From NCBI GenBank assembly GCA_009668205.1, contig WJYM01000004.1, positions 1 to 64,000 on the forward strand: a stretch of DNA of 64,000 nt. Reading direction: 5' to 3'. The notes below the pieces were generated by a model. That model was not told the DNA's origin. It ran no database searches and saw only the letters and a program-made list of their open reading frames with translations. Made by a program: the position numbers and the translations under genes. The DNA comes from Enterobacteriaceae bacterium RIT691 (GTDB lineage Bacteria; Pseudomonadota; Gammaproteobacteria; Enterobacterales; Enterobacteriaceae). This document shows, piece by piece, positions 62,813 through 64,000 of the stretch (its first letter is position 1; each line of letters begins with the position of its first letter).

Positions 62813-63288
62813 CACGCGTTTTTATCGCCGTCGGCAGCAATCTGGCATCCCCTCTCGATCAGGTGAATGCCGCGATTGCTGCGCTCGGTGAGATCCCGCA
62901 GAGCCGCATTGTGGCGGTGTCCTCGTTTTACCGTACGCCGCCGCTGGGGCCACAGGATCAGCCTGACTACCTCAATGCCGCCGTCGAGCTGGACACCTCG
63001 CTTGCTCCGGAAGCGCTGCTCGACAACACGCAGCGCATTGAGCTTCAGCAGGGTCGCGTCCGCAAGGAAGAGCGCTGGGGTCCGCGTACGCTGGATCTCG
63101 ATATCATGTTGTTTGGTGATGAAACCCTGCACACCGAGCGCCTGACCGTTCCCCACTACGATATGCACAACCGCGGCTTTATGCTGTGGCCACTGGCAGA
63201 AATCGCCCCCGATCTCCATTTCCCCAACGGCACTTCATTGTCCTCACTGCTGCAAGCGCTTAACAGCACAAAACCTGCACACTGGTAA
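62809..63288 (+). CDS. folK: 6-hydroxymethyl-7,8-dihydropterin pyrophosphokinase
   Basis: FolK transfers pyrophosphate from ATP to hydroxymethyl-dihydropterin in folate synthesis. The 159-residue protein equals E. coli in length. It has the [12 protein letters not shown]-terminal loop, the basic catalytic loop ([12 protein letters not shown]) and the [10 protein letters not shown] metal-binding motif with two aspartates. It overlaps the pcnB stop by 4 bases. Confidence 0.98.
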   Translation: MTRVFIAVGSNLASPLDQVNAAIAALGEIPQSRIVAVSSFYRTPPLGPQDQPDYLNAAVELDTSLAPEALLDNTQRIELQQGRVRKEERWGPRTLDLDIMLFGDETLHTERLTVPHYDMHNRGFMLWPLAEIAPDLHFPNGTSLSSLLQALNSTKPAHW

Positions 63289-63300
63289 ACGGTAAAACGA

Positions 63301-63328
63301 TTGCCCGCCCGGGCCTGCCTGATACAAT
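63301..63328 (+). promoter_or_regulatory. Candidate panB promoter
   Basis: TTGCCC (63301-63306), a 16-base spacer and TACAAT (63323-63328) preceded by TGA form an extended -10 promoter 35 bases upstream of the panB start. It suggests panB (and probably panC) starts separately from folK. Confidence 0.5.
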
Positions 63329-63363
63329 GCCGCAAGATGAGGCTTTCGTTATCAGGAAACGCT

Positions 63364-64000
63364 ATGAAACCAACCACCATTTCCCTGCTGCAAAAATGCA
63401 AACAGGAAAAGCAACGCTTTGCCACCATCACCGCCTATGATTTCAGCTTCGCGAAACTGTTTGCCGATGCCGGGATCAACGTCATGCTGGTCGGTGATTC
63501 ATTGGGGATGACGGTCCAGGGACACGACTCCACGCTGCCGGTCACGGTCGAGGATATCGCCTACCACACCCGCGCGGTTCGTCGCGGTGCGCCAAACTGT
63601 CTGCTGCTCGCCGATCTGCCGTTTATGGCCTATGCCACGCCGGAGCAGGCCTTTGACAATTCTGCGGTGGTGATGCGTGCGGGCGCGAACATGGTGAAAC
63701 TCGAAGGCGGAGCCTGGCTTGCGCCAACGGTGAAAATGCTCACTGAACGCGCGGTCCCGGTCTGTGGTCACCTCGGCCTGACGCCGCAGTCCGTGAATAT
63801 CTTCGGCGGCTATAAAGTGCAGGGCCGCGGCGATGCGGCACAAACGCTGTTTGACGATGCGCTGGCGCTGGAAGCCGCGGGTGCCCAACTGCTGGTGCTG
63901 GAATGCGTGCCGGTGGCACTGGCAAAACGCATTACCGAAGCGCTGTCGATTCCGGTTATCGGTATCGGCGCGGGTAACGTCACCGATGGTCAGATTCTGG
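63364..64000 (+). CDS. panB: 3-methyl-2-oxobutanoate hydroxymethyltransferase (cut by window end)
   Basis: PanB makes ketopantoate from 2-oxoisovalerate and methylene-tetrahydrofolate, the first step of pantothenate synthesis. About 212 codons are present; E. coli PanB has 264 residues, so about 50 are missing beyond the edge. The TIM-barrel metal ligands are visible in VGDSLGM and in the later GGYKVQGRG and LVLECVP segments. It uses one-carbon folate, which links it to folK just upstream. Confidence 0.95.
   Translation, partial: MKPTTISLLQKCKQEKQRFATITAYDFSFAKLFADAGINVMLVGDSLGMTVQGHDSTLPVTVEDIAYHTRAVRRGAPNCLLLADLPFMAYATPEQAFDNSAVVMRAGANMVKLEGGAWLAPTVKMLTERAVPVCGHLGLTPQSVNIFGGYKVQGRGDAAQTLFDDALALEAAGAQLLVLECVPVALAKRITEALSIPVIGIGAGNVTDGQIL

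Overview
The window is a continuous piece of an enterobacterial chromosome with about 57 protein-coding genes. All but the last look complete. Gene content and order match the E. coli/Salmonella 4-5 minute region (gmhB to panB) almost gene for gene. Protein lengths usually equal the E. coli ones or differ by a few residues. The fairly high GC, the REP sequences built on GCCGGGCGGCGC/GCCCGGTGGCGC, an ERIC element and C-rich CCCTCACCCTAACCCTCTCCC repeats suggest Enterobacter, Lelliottia, Leclercia or a close relative rather than E. coli itself. I cannot name the species from sequence alone. No phage, plasmid, insertion sequence, CRISPR array or tRNA was seen.

Layout. 1-200: tandem P1 and P2 promoters of a ribosomal RNA operon running off the left edge. 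227-790: gmhB (heptose for LPS core). 981-3516: metNIQ methionine importer behind a MetJ operator. 3623-6560: rcsF, trmO, proS. 6646-8344: nlpE, arfB, yaeQ. 8539-8986: yaeP-rof, divergent from yaeQ. 9003-29662: a long minus-strand block that makes and exports the cell envelope and replicates DNA. In transcription order it is frr, dxr, uppS, cdsA, rseP, bamA, skp, lpxD, fabZ, lpxA, lpxB, rnhB, dnaE, accA, ldcC, yaeR, tilS. 29937-32505: pyrH and rpsB-tsf. 32826-37807: map, glnD, dapD, yaeH on plus. 38001-41092: degP and dgt on minus. 41167-43296: mtnN-btuF-yadS on plus. 43365-45207: erpA and clcA on minus. 45388-46668: hemL. 46746-52670: fhuACDB ferrichrome uptake on minus. 52967-58452: mrcB and hrpB on minus. 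58526-64000: thpR, sfsA, dksA, gluQ, pcnB, folK and a truncated panB on plus.

How the genes work together. The central block couples isoprenoid synthesis (dxr, uppS), phospholipid and lipid A synthesis (cdsA, lpxD, fabZ, lpxA, lpxB, accA) and outer-membrane protein assembly (bamA, skp). It also holds envelope-stress proteolysis (rseP, with degP further right behind a clear sigma-E promoter). rcsF and nlpE are envelope sensors for the Rcs and Cpx systems. Vitamin and metal uptake (btuF, fhuACDB, metNIQ), nitrogen sensing (glnD) and stringent control (dksA) complete the set.

The genes are ordinary; most of the interest is between them and in a few fine details. pcnB appears to start at a rare AUU codon. 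mrcB is flanked on both sides by repeats that each carry four-G-tract motifs able in principle to form G-quadruplexes, one type containing a GGGTTAGGG core. An ERIC element lies between frr and pyrH. Surface loops of BamA and FhuA differ from the E. coli forms. yaeF, cdaR and yaeI, which sit in this region in E. coli K-12, are missing. I found no convincing undescribed multi-gene system.
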